From Mesocentrotus franciscanus (Eukaryota; Echinodermata; Echinoidea; Camarodonta; Strongylocentrotidae): a stretch of 64,000 nt of DNA. The notes under the pieces were generated by a model. It was not told where the DNA came from. It worked only from the letters and a program-made list of their open reading frames with translations, and did no database searches. The translations under genes were made by a program, and so were the position numbers. Below, piece by piece: positions 48,301 to 55,775 of the stretch (position 1 is its first letter; each line of letters starts with the position of its first letter). The DNA lies in assembly GCA_037976565.1 (NCBI GenBank), contig CP137674.1, positions 9,033,789 through 9,097,788 of the forward strand. Reading direction: 5' to 3'.

Positions 48301-48421
48301 AGAAATCTTTACCTGCCCGCATTGCCGCTACGATCTTGGGAAAGGATACAGCCTGAGCTACAACAAGAACCTACAGGCCATCCTCCACGATGTGTTCCCT
48401 GGTTACGAAGCTGGTCGCTAG
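21452..48421 (+). CDS. UHRF1: UHRF1, E3 ubiquitin ligase and hemimethylated-DNA reader (complete, 16 coding exons)
   Basis: Exons: 21452-21604, 33587-33841, 34677-35092, 35816-35984, 38873-39044, 39465-39651, 41890-42013, 42205-42312, 42816-42920, 44215-44321, 44678-44840, 44965-45102, 45736-45883, 47080-47210, 47695-47793, 48275-48421. The total is 2622 nt, 873 aa (human about 793), all GT-AG with phases that join. Domains: ubiquitin-like 1-75; tandem Tudor about 137-325 with a large acidic insertion (about 163-265); PHD about 395-456; SRA about 493-655; basic region about 736-760; C3HC4 RING 804-842. The nuclear protein binds hemimethylated CpG, H3K9me and the H3 N-terminus, and ubiquitinates H3 to recruit DNMT1 after replication. 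Preserved residues: base-flip pocket Y559/D562/Y571 and N582-K583-R584 finger (SRA), D427/D430 (PHD, H3R2 contacts), F152/Y273/Y276 (Tudor cage). The ATG has A at -3 and an upstream in-frame stop. UHRF2 is a paralogue of vertebrates only, so a single pre-duplication UHRF1/2 gene is expected. Confidence 0.97.
21630..22470. repeat. Cluster of CTAG/GGCC/GATC palindromes
   Basis: Very dense TAGGCCTA, CTAGATCTAG and CCTAGG-like palindromes, for example near 21640-21680, 21892-21905, 21942-21975, 22015-22040, 22205-22240, 22318-22335 and 22420-22440. Not tandem: spacing is irregular and the intervening sequence is unique. Confidence 0.7.
24101..24387 (+). mobile_element. Foldback DNA element, family F2, copy 2
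   Basis: About 287 bp, with the same terminal inverted repeats and interior as the copy at 15681. It lies in UHRF1 intron 1. Confidence 0.85.
24453..25156 (+). mobile_element. Inverted-repeat DNA element, family F5, copy 1
   Basis: About 704 bp. The left end AAGGAAACCTCACCTCAAGA and the right end TTTGGGGTGAGGTTTCCTTT are inverted repeats. A second copy in the opposite orientation is at 27090-27821. Shared interior blocks include CTGGTACATCACATTTTCAAGG and ATGCTTCCTTCC. No transposase is seen. Confidence 0.75.
25285..26113 (+). pseudogene. LINE 3' end with reverse-transcriptase C-terminus
   Basis: The plus frame reads [37 protein letters not shown] and [13 protein letters not shown], the usual end of an L2/CR1-type ORF2. 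A TAG at 25465-25467 replaces the normally invariant Trp of the xWNSLP motif. A ~550-bp 3' UTR follows, ending in an (ATCTT)n tail at about 26095-26113. 5'-truncated and dead. Confidence 0.8.
27090..27821 (-). mobile_element. Inverted-repeat DNA element, family F5, copy 2
   Basis: About 732 bp, inverted relative to 24453-25156 and alignable over its whole length (AAGGAAACCTCACCCCAAAG at the left, CTTGGGGTTCGGTTTCCTTT at the right). No coding sequence. Confidence 0.75.
28843..29042 (+). repeat. Two tandem ~102-bp units
   Basis: Units at 28843 and 28945 both begin CCCTGGTTCTGCCCCTGATT and contain TTTAGTCAAGA and GCCAAGTGGTATAG. The second is diverged towards its 3' end. Confidence 0.75.
29729..31150 (-). 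pseudogene. LINE 3' end, split by a foldback element
   Basis: On the minus strand a 132-codon open frame (31133-30735) shows the ORF2 C-terminal pattern: [56 protein letters not shown] and [12 protein letters not shown]. The 3' UTR continues leftward to a (TTGAA)n tail at about 29729-29745, interrupted by the F4 element at 29834-30408. A C-rich minisatellite (CACACCTCCCCCTCCC) lies within it at about 30605-30660. The palm domain is missing. Confidence 0.8.
29834..30408 (+). mobile_element. Foldback DNA element, family F4, copy 2
   Basis: 575 bp. Ends TTAAAGCCCAAGTCCACTCC and GGAGTGGACTTGTACTTTAA. The central arms, about 30051-30137 and 30145-30230, are almost perfectly complementary and centred near 30140 (GATAAGAATAATAGTGTTTC). 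Inserted into the LINE 3' UTR. Confidence 0.85.
32153..32333 (+). mobile_element. Short inverted-repeat element, CAGTCAAACCTGTCT ends
   Basis: 181 bp. The left end CAGTCAAACCTGTCTTAGTG and the right end ATAGACAGGTTTGACTG are inverted repeats. The interior repeats GTGGCCACCT-type blocks. Ends of this kind are widespread in invertebrate MITEs. Confidence 0.75.
32778..32818. repeat. 10-bp tandem repeat TTCTGGAAAC x4
   Basis: Four consecutive TTCTGGAAAC units, followed by a one-base variant. Confidence 0.85.
33022..33559 (+). mobile_element. TTAA-flanked element abutting UHRF1 exon 2
   Basis: 538 bp. Ends TTAAAGGTACTATGTCCC and GGGGCATAGTATCTTTAA are inverted repeats. The right end is 27 bp upstream of the exon 2 boundary. 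A 94-codon open frame inside (33083-33367) is not recognisable. Left of the element, a 19-21-bp unit (TAGATCTTCATTTAAAGGTA) is duplicated. Confidence 0.7.
33587..33841 (+). CDS. UHRF1: UHRF1 exon 2 (ubiquitin-like second half, linker)
   Basis: Residues 52-136. [20 protein letters not shown] completes the ubiquitin-like domain, and an acidic Ser/Glu/Asp linker follows, ending QLRGLFK at donor GTACAC. Confidence 0.95.
33842..34676 (+). other. UHRF1 intron 2
   Basis: Besides the SINE fragment at 34506-34633, the intron holds AT-rich sequence with nothing recognised. Confidence 0.7.
34506..34633 (-). mobile_element. tRNA-derived SINE, family S2, partial
   Basis: Minus strand: GGCGGGATGGCTCAGTGGTA-GAGCAGTGGTCTCGTAAT resembles the 5' half of a tRNA (A box, CGT in the anticodon position). 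The body ACTTGGTAATAAGGATTAATGCC recurs at 39747-39909. The B-box half is deleted. Confidence 0.7.
34677..35092 (+). CDS. UHRF1: UHRF1 exon 3 (Tudor 1 with acidic insertion)
   Basis: Residues 137-274 plus two bases of codon 275. [20 protein letters not shown] carries cage residue F152 and D145 (same numbers as human). Then about 100 residues rich in Glu, Asp, Asn and Lys precede LIYHVKYE. Known UHRF1 proteins have a much shorter loop here. It ends at donor GG|GTATGA. Confidence 0.93.
35093..35815 (+). other. UHRF1 intron 3
   Basis: AT-rich. No repeat family or exon recognised. Confidence 0.6.
35816..35984 (+). CDS. UHRF1: UHRF1 exon 4 (Tudor 2)
   Basis: Residues 275-331, beginning with the split glycine codon, then [20 protein letters not shown], cage Y276, and [12 protein letters not shown]. 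Donor GTGATT. Confidence 0.95.
36860..37580 (+). mobile_element. LINE-like 3' fragment with (GAATT)n tail, inserted in F1
   Basis: About 721 bp interrupting F1. It ends in AATAAACTGAAATTGAATTG followed by further GAATT units, as 3' ends of L2/CR1-type retroposons do. No coding sequence remains. F2 copy 3 (37021-37312) lies inside it. Confidence 0.6.
37021..37312 (+). mobile_element. Foldback DNA element, family F2, copy 3
   Basis: 292 bp with GGGTGTTTCACAAAGACTAA ends, as in the other F2 copies. It is inserted in the LINE-like fragment. Confidence 0.85.
37670..37835 (+). repeat. Tandem duplication of ~88 bp
   Basis: Units starting at about 37670 and 37758 share GGTTCTAATTTTGGAGGAGG, GTTCAATGTCTTAACCAAT and GATTTAGAGGTGTTGTGTTA. 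The unit spans the F1/SINE junction. Confidence 0.8.
37823..38325 (+). mobile_element. tRNA-derived SINE, family S1, split by F2
   Basis: The head GAGGTGTTGTGTTAAAGTGG is followed by the B-box-like GGTTCGAGTCC (about 37875) and CACTCTCCACCC. The F2 element 37951-38229 follows, then the S1 body continues (AGGTGAATTAAATGGGTACC, GCTTTAGCGCC, GGGTAATAATATGAT). Confidence 0.75.
37951..38229 (+). mobile_element. Foldback DNA element, family F2, copy 4
   Basis: 279 bp with the F2 terminal inverted repeats. Inserted into the S1 SINE. Confidence 0.85.
38873..39044 (+). CDS. UHRF1: UHRF1 exon 5 (Tudor-PHD linker)
   Basis: Residues 332-388 plus one base of codon 389. [20 protein letters not shown] and [17 protein letters not shown] match the UHRF1 family end of the tandem Tudor region. 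The end, TPVK-R, supplies the basic linker before the PHD. Confidence 0.95.
39045..39464 (+). other. UHRF1 intron 5
   Basis: Contains a (TA)n microsatellite at about 39288-39316; otherwise nothing recognised. Confidence 0.7.
39465..39651 (+). CDS. UHRF1: UHRF1 exon 6 (PHD finger)
   Basis: Residues 389-451 (both end codons split). Zinc ligands C395, C398, C406, C409, C411, C414, C426, C429, H434 and C437 are visible. [18 protein letters not shown] contains D427 and D430, equivalent to the human H3R2-binding aspartates. Confidence 0.97.
39747..39909 (-). mobile_element. tRNA-derived SINE, family S2, complete head
   Basis: Minus strand from 39909: GTGCGATGGCTCAGAGGTAG (A box), CTCGTAA in the anticodon-loop position (CGT, Thr-like) and B-box GGGTTCGAAAC. 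A non-tRNA body follows, containing GGTAAGGCATTTATCCTCAT and ending CTGTCGGTCCCCTGGTTGCT. It lacks a long A/T tail and is not a functional tRNA. Confidence 0.8.
40281..40316 (-). repeat. (TTGAAA)n tract, probable LINE tail
   Basis: Five TTTCAA units, minus-strand TTGAAA, next to AT-rich sequence. Resembles the short tandem tails of the other LINE ends in this window, but no ORF2 remnant was identified beside it. Confidence 0.5.
41025..41407 (+). repeat. 55-bp minisatellite, seven copies
   Basis: Units start at 41025, 41080, 41135, 41190, 41245, 41300 and 41355. Each has GGTATTGCTTTGTATGTAAG, AATGATAATCTAGATG and TTGTTAGGGCTGAGGA. Copies differ at only one to three positions, so expansion is recent. 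Confidence 0.95.
41495..41857 (-). mobile_element. Foldback element F1, copy 3, abutting exon 7
   Basis: 363 bp in inverse orientation to copies 1 and 2 (ends ...CGATGCCTTTTAA). The right end is 32 bp upstream of the exon 7 boundary. Confidence 0.8.
41890..42013 (+). CDS. UHRF1: UHRF1 exon 7 (PHD end, pre-SRA linker)
   Basis: Residues 451-492: [20 protein letters not shown], then [19 protein letters not shown]. Completes the PHD and the linker. Donor GTAAGG. Confidence 0.97.
42205..42312 (+). CDS. UHRF1: UHRF1 exon 8 (SRA start)
   Basis: Residues 493-528, [15 protein letters not shown] through GQLWKFRVQ, the first strands of the SRA domain. Confidence 0.97.
42816..42920 (+). CDS. UHRF1: UHRF1 exon 9 (SRA thumb and pocket)
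   Basis: Residues 529-563. [18 protein letters not shown] holds V539 (thumb; human V446). GGYEDDL holds Y559 and D562 (human Y466 and D469) of the 5-methylcytosine pocket. Confidence 0.97.
42943..43165 (+). mobile_element. Inverted-repeat element F6, partial
   Basis: Begins TTAAGGCTCGTTCAGATATG, as in the complete copy at 59722-59924, and shares its interior (AACACAGAGCT in inverse, GAGAAATGTGAAGC, AAAACGCTG). The right terminal repeat is lost where the LINE end begins. Confidence 0.65.
43190..43545 (-). pseudogene. LINE 3' end, reverse-transcriptase C-terminus
   Basis: On the minus strand from about 43530 one reads [18 protein letters not shown] and [18 protein letters not shown], the final motif of CR1/L2-type ORF2. 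The 3' UTR follows with TTAAGCGCCTAATAAATG and an AT-rich tail. Heavily truncated. Confidence 0.75.
43711..44004 (+). mobile_element. Inverted-repeat element with GAGCCA...GTTAA ends
   Basis: Left GAGAGCCACGAGGGAGTTAA and right GAGTTAACACCTGTCTGGCTC are inverted repeats, and match the arms of the mini-hairpin family. The interior arms AAATAATGAATGTTTTTCAA and TTCATGAACATTCATTATTT-like sequences pair around 43920. Confidence 0.65.
44215..44321 (+). CDS. UHRF1: UHRF1 exon 10 (SRA NKR finger)
   Basis: Residues 564-598 plus two bases of codon 599. [20 protein letters not shown] contains Y571 and the N582-K583-R584 finger that inserts into DNA opposite the flipped base. Confidence 0.97.
44678..44840 (+). 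CDS. UHRF1: UHRF1 exon 11 (SRA)
   Basis: Residues 599-653, [35 protein letters not shown] and [11 protein letters not shown]. Confidence 0.97.
44965..45102 (+). CDS. UHRF1: UHRF1 exon 12 (SRA end)
   Basis: Residues 654-699, [30 protein letters not shown] and KELGLEIE. Confidence 0.97.
45103..45735 (+). other. UHRF1 intron 12
   Basis: 633 bp. A GGGGTTGGGGGGTTAGGGGG run lies near 45218; otherwise nothing recognised. Confidence 0.6.
45736..45883 (+). CDS. UHRF1: UHRF1 exon 13 (acidic/basic linker)
   Basis: Residues 700-748 plus one base. [18 protein letters not shown], then a Glu/Lys-rich segment and [14 protein letters not shown]. This corresponds to the polybasic region that in human UHRF1 binds phosphoinositide and the Tudor groove (family knowledge). 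Confidence 0.96.
45884..47079 (+). other. UHRF1 intron 13
   Basis: Contains F3 copy 3 (46051-46441). The remaining ~640 bp is AT-rich and unrecognised. Confidence 0.7.
46051..46441 (-). mobile_element. Foldback DNA element, family F3, copy 3
   Basis: 391 bp, inverse orientation to 1370-1760 and nearly identical to it. Ends TTAAAGAGAAAGTCGAGTTC and GAACTCAACTTAATCTTTAA. Confidence 0.85.
47080..47210 (+). CDS. UHRF1: UHRF1 exon 14 (pre-RING)
   Basis: Residues 749-792, [19 protein letters not shown] through [12 protein letters not shown]. Donor GTAAGG. Confidence 0.95.
47211..48274 (+). other. UHRF1 introns 14 and 15 around exon 15
   Basis: Intron 14 (47211-47694) and intron 15 (47794-48274) show no repeat family or regulatory site that I can recognise. 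Confidence 0.6.
47695..47793 (+). CDS. UHRF1: UHRF1 exon 15 (RING first half)
   Basis: Residues 793-825. [17 protein letters not shown] and PCSHNICK give zinc ligands C804, C807, C819, H821 and C824. Confidence 0.97.
48275..48421 (+). CDS. UHRF1: UHRF1 exon 16 (RING second half, stop)
   Basis: Residues 826-873 and [23 protein letters not shown] gives ligands C827, C839 and C842, then the family C-terminus with VFPGYEAGR. Confidence 0.97.
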   Translation, partial: CCIQRSFKAEIFTCPHCRYDLGKGYSLSYNKNLQAILHDVFPGYEAGR

Positions 48422-49443
48422 GCAACCGTCTCTTTCATCTTTCATCTTACATCTTTCATCTTACATCTCATACTCTTTCCTTGATCAAAACAATAAAAAA
48501 AGATGAGACATTCGATAAACTGAAATGATGTGACGATGTTACAAAGTTGGCTAATGTGAATTTCCTTTTCTTCATCCATCCATGTTACACAGTGGTAAAT
48601 TTTCAAAAAGTTTGGCTATGGATGCGATGTTTGCTTGTAAAGGATGCTTTTACTAAAATATTGTTTTTATGATGCAAATTGTGATAGCCATGATGTCAAT
48701 ATACATAAATGAAATCTGCAGGTATAGTTAAAGATAACCGCTTTCATATTAATCAAGGGAACAGTTTTAGATTGTGATGGTGCTGTATATCTTGAATTCT
48801 ATTTACCTCGGTGCATAAATACCTTCAGTCAAAATGGACATAAAGCTTTTTTAGAGAGGCGCGCTGCACAGTGGAACTAAAACAAATGCTTCATTGAGAG
48901 TTGTTAAACATTTGTGAATCATATCATCAGAGTTATCATCGTTATCCTTAGTATTCGAAAAATATGGCATTTACATGCAAAAAAGGTTTTGTCTGCATTA
49001 AAGAATATATATATATATATATATATGATTTGGATTCCCACCTATAGATTTTATTCAGTCTGAACTCATCACGCCTCGATCGTTTCATATTCGGTGTGTG
49101 ATAAATGCAAATTGAAAGCAGTTTTAGAAGGATGTGCACATCATCCATTTTACAGGTTTTTATGGCATGATCGTATACTAAGTACTGCAGCTGCCTTAGC
49201 ATCAACTACTATATATGAAACTCACCATTATCATCATTTCGCTCGAAAAACCATTCATAGAATATGTGATTCTCGTCCTCGTCACATCCTGAAAGCAGTC
49301 GTGCTCCATATGTCAATGTCGCGTCATATTTTCTTCCACTTATGCCTTGTCTTCCACGTCTGGTTTGCGATAAACGTTCGATTTTCCGTCGGTCACACTT
49401 GTTTGGTTCAGTGTTATATTGGATGTTTACTCGTCTTCATATT

Positions 49444-49586
49444 AGGGACTTTTCGATTTGCACGTTCACTATAGTGGACTGCGACGTATGCGGTCATTTT
49501 TGAAGCAGTGCCTCATCAATCCTGCTTAAAAAATGACCGCATACGTAACAGTCCTCCAGTGAACGTGCAAATCGAAAAGTCCCTAT
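49444..49586 (+). repeat. Foldback with ~57-bp arms
   Basis: The left arm (AGGGACTTTTCGATTTGCAC then GTTCACT...GTATGCGGTCATTTTT) pairs with the right arm (AAAAAATGACCGCATACG...GTGCAAATCGAAAAGTCCCT). The loop is ~30 nt. Near-perfect pairing. Confidence 0.9.
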
Positions 49587-51582
49587 TGTCTGTAAAGATT
49601 TAAAGGGATGTTAACTCTGGAATAAGTGATAGGAGTTGGCGCCCTTGTGGCTCTCGGCAGATAAGATGCCATTTTTGTTCATTTGTCTCGTCTTCCTTTG
49701 AATATCTTCTTTTTTTTTAATATCTTTATTTTTGTTCATTCACCTCTGTAAATGTCAAACTTTGTTCTTGTAAATAACATTGCTGCATCAGTACATCCCT
49801 GTCGCGTAGCTCAAATATCCAACTGCCATGTTTGTGAAAAATTTAAGGTATGATTAGAGAAGGAAAAAACTTCATCCACGAATTTGGTAGTTTTATAATG
49901 TATGGACTTTACCGAATACCGCGTTGAACCATTTTAGAGTGCTCAGTTCTGAGATTAAATTGGTTCTCACTGTCCCTGATTCCCATCATTGTTTGTACCT
50001 TTCAATCCTGAGCCATATTTTTGGTGGATATGGGCACTGAAATATCTAAATGTACAAATATATTTTCTTTTATAAGTGTACTTTGAAGATAATTTCAGAC
50101 AACTTGCGATGATACGAAACATGCTTTACAAGATTTTAATTTTTCCACCCCAATATATTGAGGGAAGGTCCCATTTAGTGGGGTCATGTACTGTATTTAA
50201 TTCTTGAATATTTCTCCTCAATTTTGCCAAAACGGGTGCATTGAAATCAAATGTACTTACATTAATGTTATATTATGTACCTTTTTGAAATGTTACTGTT
50301 TTTATCTGTAAATAGTAGTGCGAAGTACCATGTAAGTTGTTGTTAATTCACTTTTGTGATATCAAGAACGTTTTGGGGAAGCTGATATATTTCTTGTTAA
50401 AATTTGAAGGGTGATTGATCTAATTGGTAGCTTGAGGCTTCATGCTTCTGAAACGTTAATTAAAATTTGAATCAAATGCAATCACAATTTAACTCTGATT
50501 GTACATGTAGCACAGTAGAGTTAGGAATGTCTATGCTTTTATCCTCTTTGAATGGACCTAGGTAGGTAAACAAGCAAAGAATATTCCCTTAGACAAACAG
50601 TTGTGAAGTTTTTAGCACACTTAACTGCTATTATCATCCATGAATGGACATTGTAGTATGAAATTGAACAATATAAATTTCTCTCATGGTTGGATACTAC
50701 CGGTACATGTACTTCATTTGTAGCCAGCAGCTAAACAAAGACGCTATTGAAAAAAGAAGAAAAAAATTGTCACATATCATATAAAACCTGTGCGCAGTGT
50801 GAATAAAATCATTTTATACATCATTAAAAACATTTCACCTCCCTTAGAGAGAATAGCTAGAATTGAGGTTAAAATCACGGAGTGCGAGTGCTGCTATGTG
50901 CATACACTGAAACTGCCTAGATGGCTAGGTTAAACTTGTACATTAATATCTATAGTATCAATAATCATGCAGTTGTATAAAACGGCGTGAAGAACTTCTG
51001 CTGTATTCTGTTTATTTTGGCCCATACCTTGCTTGTATAACCATTAACCTATGTGTGTAATTACTATCTTGAGAATAAGGAGGTTCAACTGAGATGGATG
51101 TATGCAGAATTTCATTTTACACCATAGTTTATGTGAGCATATACTTGTATCTGCAACCGTGCATTTTCAACCTTTGCTTTCTACCTCAAATTATGTAAAA
51201 AATTCTCAATATGAATCGGAAAGATGAGATCTATGGTATATGAGTTGCTTTTTGTCATCGTGGGCTTCTGTTATAAAAGAGTTCGTGTAAATGTAAGGCA
51301 GAAATTTAACGCAACTGTAACCTGTCTGGATACTTTTGCAATGCACTTAACCAAACTTTTATGGATGAGGCCCTACAGTATATCTTTGGGGTTCTTTGCA
51401 TGTGTGTAGAATTTAAAAAAAAATCAATTTCAACAACAAACGTGCAATTATACAGCACGTATTCTAATTCTTTTCTTTTCACCTCTATTTTATCACGGTC
51501 TTAAATGCACAAGACAACCGTCTCTTTTCAAATTTTAGGAAACTGCGGGAGGGAGGTCTGAAAAAACATTTTTGCTTTCACA

Positions 51583-51682
51583 ATTAGAGGCTTTCGGCAA
51601 CAACATGTGGTAGCCTTGATGAAAAGGCTGTTGATATATTTTTGTTCAGGTTAGCCACCTGGTGTTACCGAAAGCCTCCAAT
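51583..51682 (+). repeat. Foldback with ~33-bp arms
   Basis: ATTAGAGGCTTTCGGCAACA pairs with the inverse TGTTACCGAAAGCCTCCAAT. Outer and inner arms also include GTGGTAGCC and GGTTAGCCAC. A small inverted-repeat element. Confidence 0.8.
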
Positions 51683-53290
51683 CTTGAATACTCGCTCGCC
51701 ATGGAAATCTACAGAGAACATCCAACTTTTGCGATAGAGGGTCGGTTGCAGTAGTAGAGTAACTGATTTTTGAAAAAGAACTATTGGTGAGAAAAAAAAA
51801 TTTCCCCCTTTGTTTTTCATTCATTCCTAGCTTGTGCTGTTGGCCTCTGTTACTACGGTAACAGCTGAAAGAGATCTCTTTGTGATTTGAGATGAATATG
51901 TTTCAAAATGAATAAATGTTGTCTTTACTCTCAGAAAATGTATACTATGGGTCAAAAGCTTACTCTGAAATTGTATTTAATGGTCTAGTCATTGAACAAA
52001 AGGATAATAAATGGAGCAGAAAAGGGTGCTGTTTTATTTAGGAGTGGAATTTTGAACACTATCACCATGTATCTATAGAGAGTGGGGTTTATGAAAGTGC
52101 TCTGCTCAAATAATTCAATTTCAGGGGGAAATTTGCAGGTTATTCAGACGTTTTATCCTTTTTTTTAAATTGATTATTTTACGTGGACTTCATGACTTTC
52201 TCATATAATTCATTTATAACAAATAACATGTTGCAGAAGTAGGTTAGTTTATACAGAAAGAAGCAGTTCATTTCATTGTCTTGGAGAGAAAGGTATGTCC
52301 TTTTTTTATTGGAGTGAAGTAGATTTTGTAGTTGGCAAGGAGAACTTTGGATTATATGTTTGTTTCTTTCGTTTGAAAGTGTAACATTGTGGTCGGGTGT
52401 ACAGGTTGAAGGTGTTTTGATACAAGAAGGTGCTAACTTGGTGTTACTGCACAGTGTAGATATATGGAGGGAGGGTGTACAATAAGTGTTTGGTGTCAAA
52501 GTGTGTTTGACACAGGAAAGTGCCTTGGGAAGAACGGAGTCTTATCAAGTTTCCCGCTTTGAAGTTGCAGTTGATTTTTAGCAGTGAATGAATTTAGGAG
52601 ATAAAAGCAAGAAATTATTTTGTATACGATAGAGGTACAGAGAGTATGACTGAAGAATTATTCCAATTTTATTGTGTTCCATTTCATGTTTTTTTTATTC
52701 CTCACCTCAATTCAATGTTATGTATGATATGCAATTCGTAATTGTTCTATATTCATGTATGGTACTAAAGTAGAAGTTGTAAATAGATGTGCTATGCTTT
52801 GTGATTTCTAACGATGGAATAGTACTAAAGTGTTAGTGTAGACGAAAATCGATTTTCATCCGCGGTGATTTTCTCTGATTGGCTATTAAAAAAATGGTAA
52901 GATTTGAATTTCCTTTGATGAAAGTGTGATATCTTATGCTGAGAGTCGGAAAGCTCACTACAGACGAGATTCACTTTACATCCGCCTTGTGGAGTCAGCT
53001 TGCCCATGTTAATGTCATATTTATGCCTTTTATCTGTTGCAGCACAAATTGAATTGTCTAATTGATTACTTCATGTGTAAAAAAAAAAAAGTTTCAAGAA
53101 TGAAAATTTATTGAATATATTTAAAGTTCCAAAATTGATGTTTTTTTAAAAGAAGGATGAATGTAGTTCACATAAATTTGCCAAATTCTTCAAATTTGTT
53201 TTAATTTTTAAAATACATGTAGCATAGTAATGATGATTGTATCTGATTCAGTGTTTGAAACCCGACAATAAATTTCAATTAAAGTCACAT

Positions 53291-54019
53291 TTATGCTCTT
53301 TTCTTGTTTAATTCTTCCTATCCTGTATTCAATACTATTGTTAAATAATTATTTTATATCAATATTTTATATTCATTATTTTACTCAACATATTTTTGCT
53401 ATATACTGATGCATCAAATTTTTAAGAAAGAAAAAAGGAGTTTTTGTAGAATTGTTCCTATCTTGCCATTAATCATTATAAACTGAAGATAATAATAATA
53501 ATCAAGTTTTTAGTGTATGAAATATGAGATCACTGAAGCTACGCAATTCTCAAATCAGCAATTTGGTTACTGGATTGTGAAGTTGTTGCGGATAACTCTC
53601 CCGTTTGTCGTGTACAAAAATAGCATAATTTTGTCTCTCTCTTATAAGCGCCTTCTCCCTTGGGGTACTACTCAAAATAGCATATTATTAAAGCTTCTTT
53701 AAAAAGAAAATACACTCTAGAGTCATAGATTTTGAAAAATTGACATTTTAGTCATTTTGCATATTTAAACAAATGGGAAAGTTGTCCTGCACTTTATCAC
53801 AGTGACATTACCAATACAACCAATTTCAAGGGCCAAACATTACGTGATTACAACTTTCAAAGATTCTTAACTTTCATATTTTTTTGTCCGATTTCATTCA
53901 AACTTTAACTCGCCTGCTTCTCTGATTTCTCTGCTTTCTGTTAGAGTAGTTTGCTATTAAGGTTGGATTCCTCTTTAACAAAATGAAGTTGAGAGCAACT
54001 ATCACCAGAGCTAATATCA
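53291..54019. other. Intergenic, nothing recognised
   Basis: AT-rich sequence between the probable UHRF1 3' end and a large foldback element. Confidence 0.4.
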
Positions 54020-54887
54020 GGGGCCGTATTCTGAACCGTGTTATCTCTAATATTGTTGTATCTTTGAAGTTAAGATAAAGTTGGTATTCTGAAAATTGTT
54101 GTAACTTTTGTTGTATCTTTTGTTGTATCTTTTCTCTCATCTCTTTGGCCGCGCCTGTGCTCAAACTTTTGTGCGCTTGTAATAGTGCGTATTATTAATA
54201 AAATGGCGCTTAACCCTCATTTGCATATGCGCACGGGAGATAATATGACAAGATAATTGGTATTCTGAAAATTGTATCTTTTATCTTATCTTATCTTGCA
54301 TGGTATTTACAACAATATTTACAACAGGTAGGGGGTTGTTGTATCTTTCGTGGTGATATAATGGCGGCAATCTTTCTTGCCCAGAACCAACTTTGTGCCA
54401 ATAGACGAGTTAGAAGAATATTGTGTGTTGACCGGAAAGATCACAGATGAGAACTTTTTAAGAAATTACATGCTAGGATATGACGATTTTAATGCTCTCT
54501 TCTCTGTGATGTTTATTAACCACTAAGTGAAAGCGTGACTTGTCTTCATGATCCACATGCAACAGCGCATATGATGACGCGTGTAATAAGCGCTCAATTA
54601 ACTAATTACGCCCAAGGTTATTATGCGCTGGGCGCATCTCCAGATATGGCATAAAGTATTCCTATTGGTTGACCTACTTATCATGCTTATATAAGATAGA
54701 TCTTGATTGGTAGGGTCCATACAAATGGGCGTGTCAAAGATAAGATAGAGGCAGTCCTTCAAGAGATAACACAGGGATAAAATGATTTTCAGAATACCAA
54801 CTTACAACAATATTAGCGCTGTGTTATCTCTGGAAGATACAACAAAAGATAACACAAAAGATACAACAATGTTCAGAATACCGCCCC
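54020..54887 (+). mobile_element. Foldback element with GGGGCGGTATTCTGAA ends
   Basis: 868 bp. The left GGGGCCGTATTCTGAACCGT and right ATGTTCAGAATACCGCCCC ends are inverted repeats. Multiple internal GTATTCTGAAAATTGTTGTA and TTGTTGTATCTTTTG copies in both orientations make a compound inverted structure. The middle (54390-54650) is unique with CpG-rich patches. No transposase recognised. Confidence 0.75.
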
Positions 54888-55029
54888 AGGTCATCTTGAA
54901 TTAGTGCTCATGAATATTCCTTGAACGATGATATTTGTAAAATGTACCTCTAATATGTACCACTTCTTCTCAGAAGATGTACAGTCATGACTTGTCAGTA
55001 ATCAATTAAAGTTGAATTCTGGCATTGCT

Positions 55030-55775
55030 GCGTCACCTATGAATCGGCTCAATGACCTTTGATTTTCTATTGATGATCAACACATCACCATTTCTCCTAC
55101 AATCAGGAACCTGGGTGTATAGTGTTTGAAAGGGAAATGAGAATGTCTGACCATGTCCCCTACTTGCGTTGTACCCTCAACTGGCAAAGTTCCAATCTAA
55201 ATCACACCAATGGGGACTTGAATCAAGATACTTGTCACAATGTTGTCAGAGCACTTGTGCTCCCCAGGTTTGATGATGGTGGATACTTGCTTGGGGGTGT
55301 CTGTGAGCAGGAGCTGGGCAGACTCCGACGTCTCCAGAATAAGTGTGCTCGGCTAATTTGTCAAAACCGAAGTGGTCCCATGCTACCCATTCATTGTTAA
55401 AAGAACTACACTGGCTTCCAAAATACCGAGAGAATGCAATACCCCATACTCATCCAAACTTTTAAAAATCTTTGTCAACCACACACTTACTCTATACATC
55501 TCCTCACTCTTTCAGCAACTGACAACATCGCATTCTCATTGATCTACATCAGCTCCTTCCTTTCTCATTCCCAAATCCTGCAAACAGGCTGGTTTCAAAT
55601 CTTTTCAATCTGTTGCTTTACGCCTATGGATCAAAATCCCTGCATTTCTGAGAAAAAGTAGTTCCTTCGTCAAAAATCTTTCAAAAACAAACCTCTACAA
55701 TTCTTAATTTGTCCTCTGGAAAAGGGGCTATATAAATCCAATTACTATTATTAACATTATTAAAAGTGACTCATC
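55030..55775 (+). pseudogene. LINE reverse-transcriptase fragment
   Basis: Plus-strand pieces TISPTIRNLGV (about 55090), VRALVLPRFDDGGYLLGGV and LGRLRRLQNKCARLICQNR correspond to the thumb region of a CR1/Jockey-type ORF2. Frame changes follow, then GGGGCTATATAAATCCAATT and (ATT)n-like sequence near 55725-55762 as a 3' end. Inactive. Confidence 0.75.

Larger units (their letters stand above)
48422..53290 (+). other. UHRF1: Probable long 3' UTR of UHRF1
   Basis: About 4.9 kb of mostly unique AT-rich sequence. Candidate AATAAA signals occur at 48492, 50802 and 53267, the last followed by unrelated repeat-rich sequence, so transcript ends may vary. It contains a (TA)n tract (49005-49026) and two foldbacks (49444-49586, 51583-51682). 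The extent is inferred. Confidence 0.45.

Noticed and set aside
49094..49474. 126-codon plus-strand open frame downstream of UHRF1
   Set aside because: Lies in the probable 3' UTR and runs into a foldback arm. Composition and translation are not protein-like.
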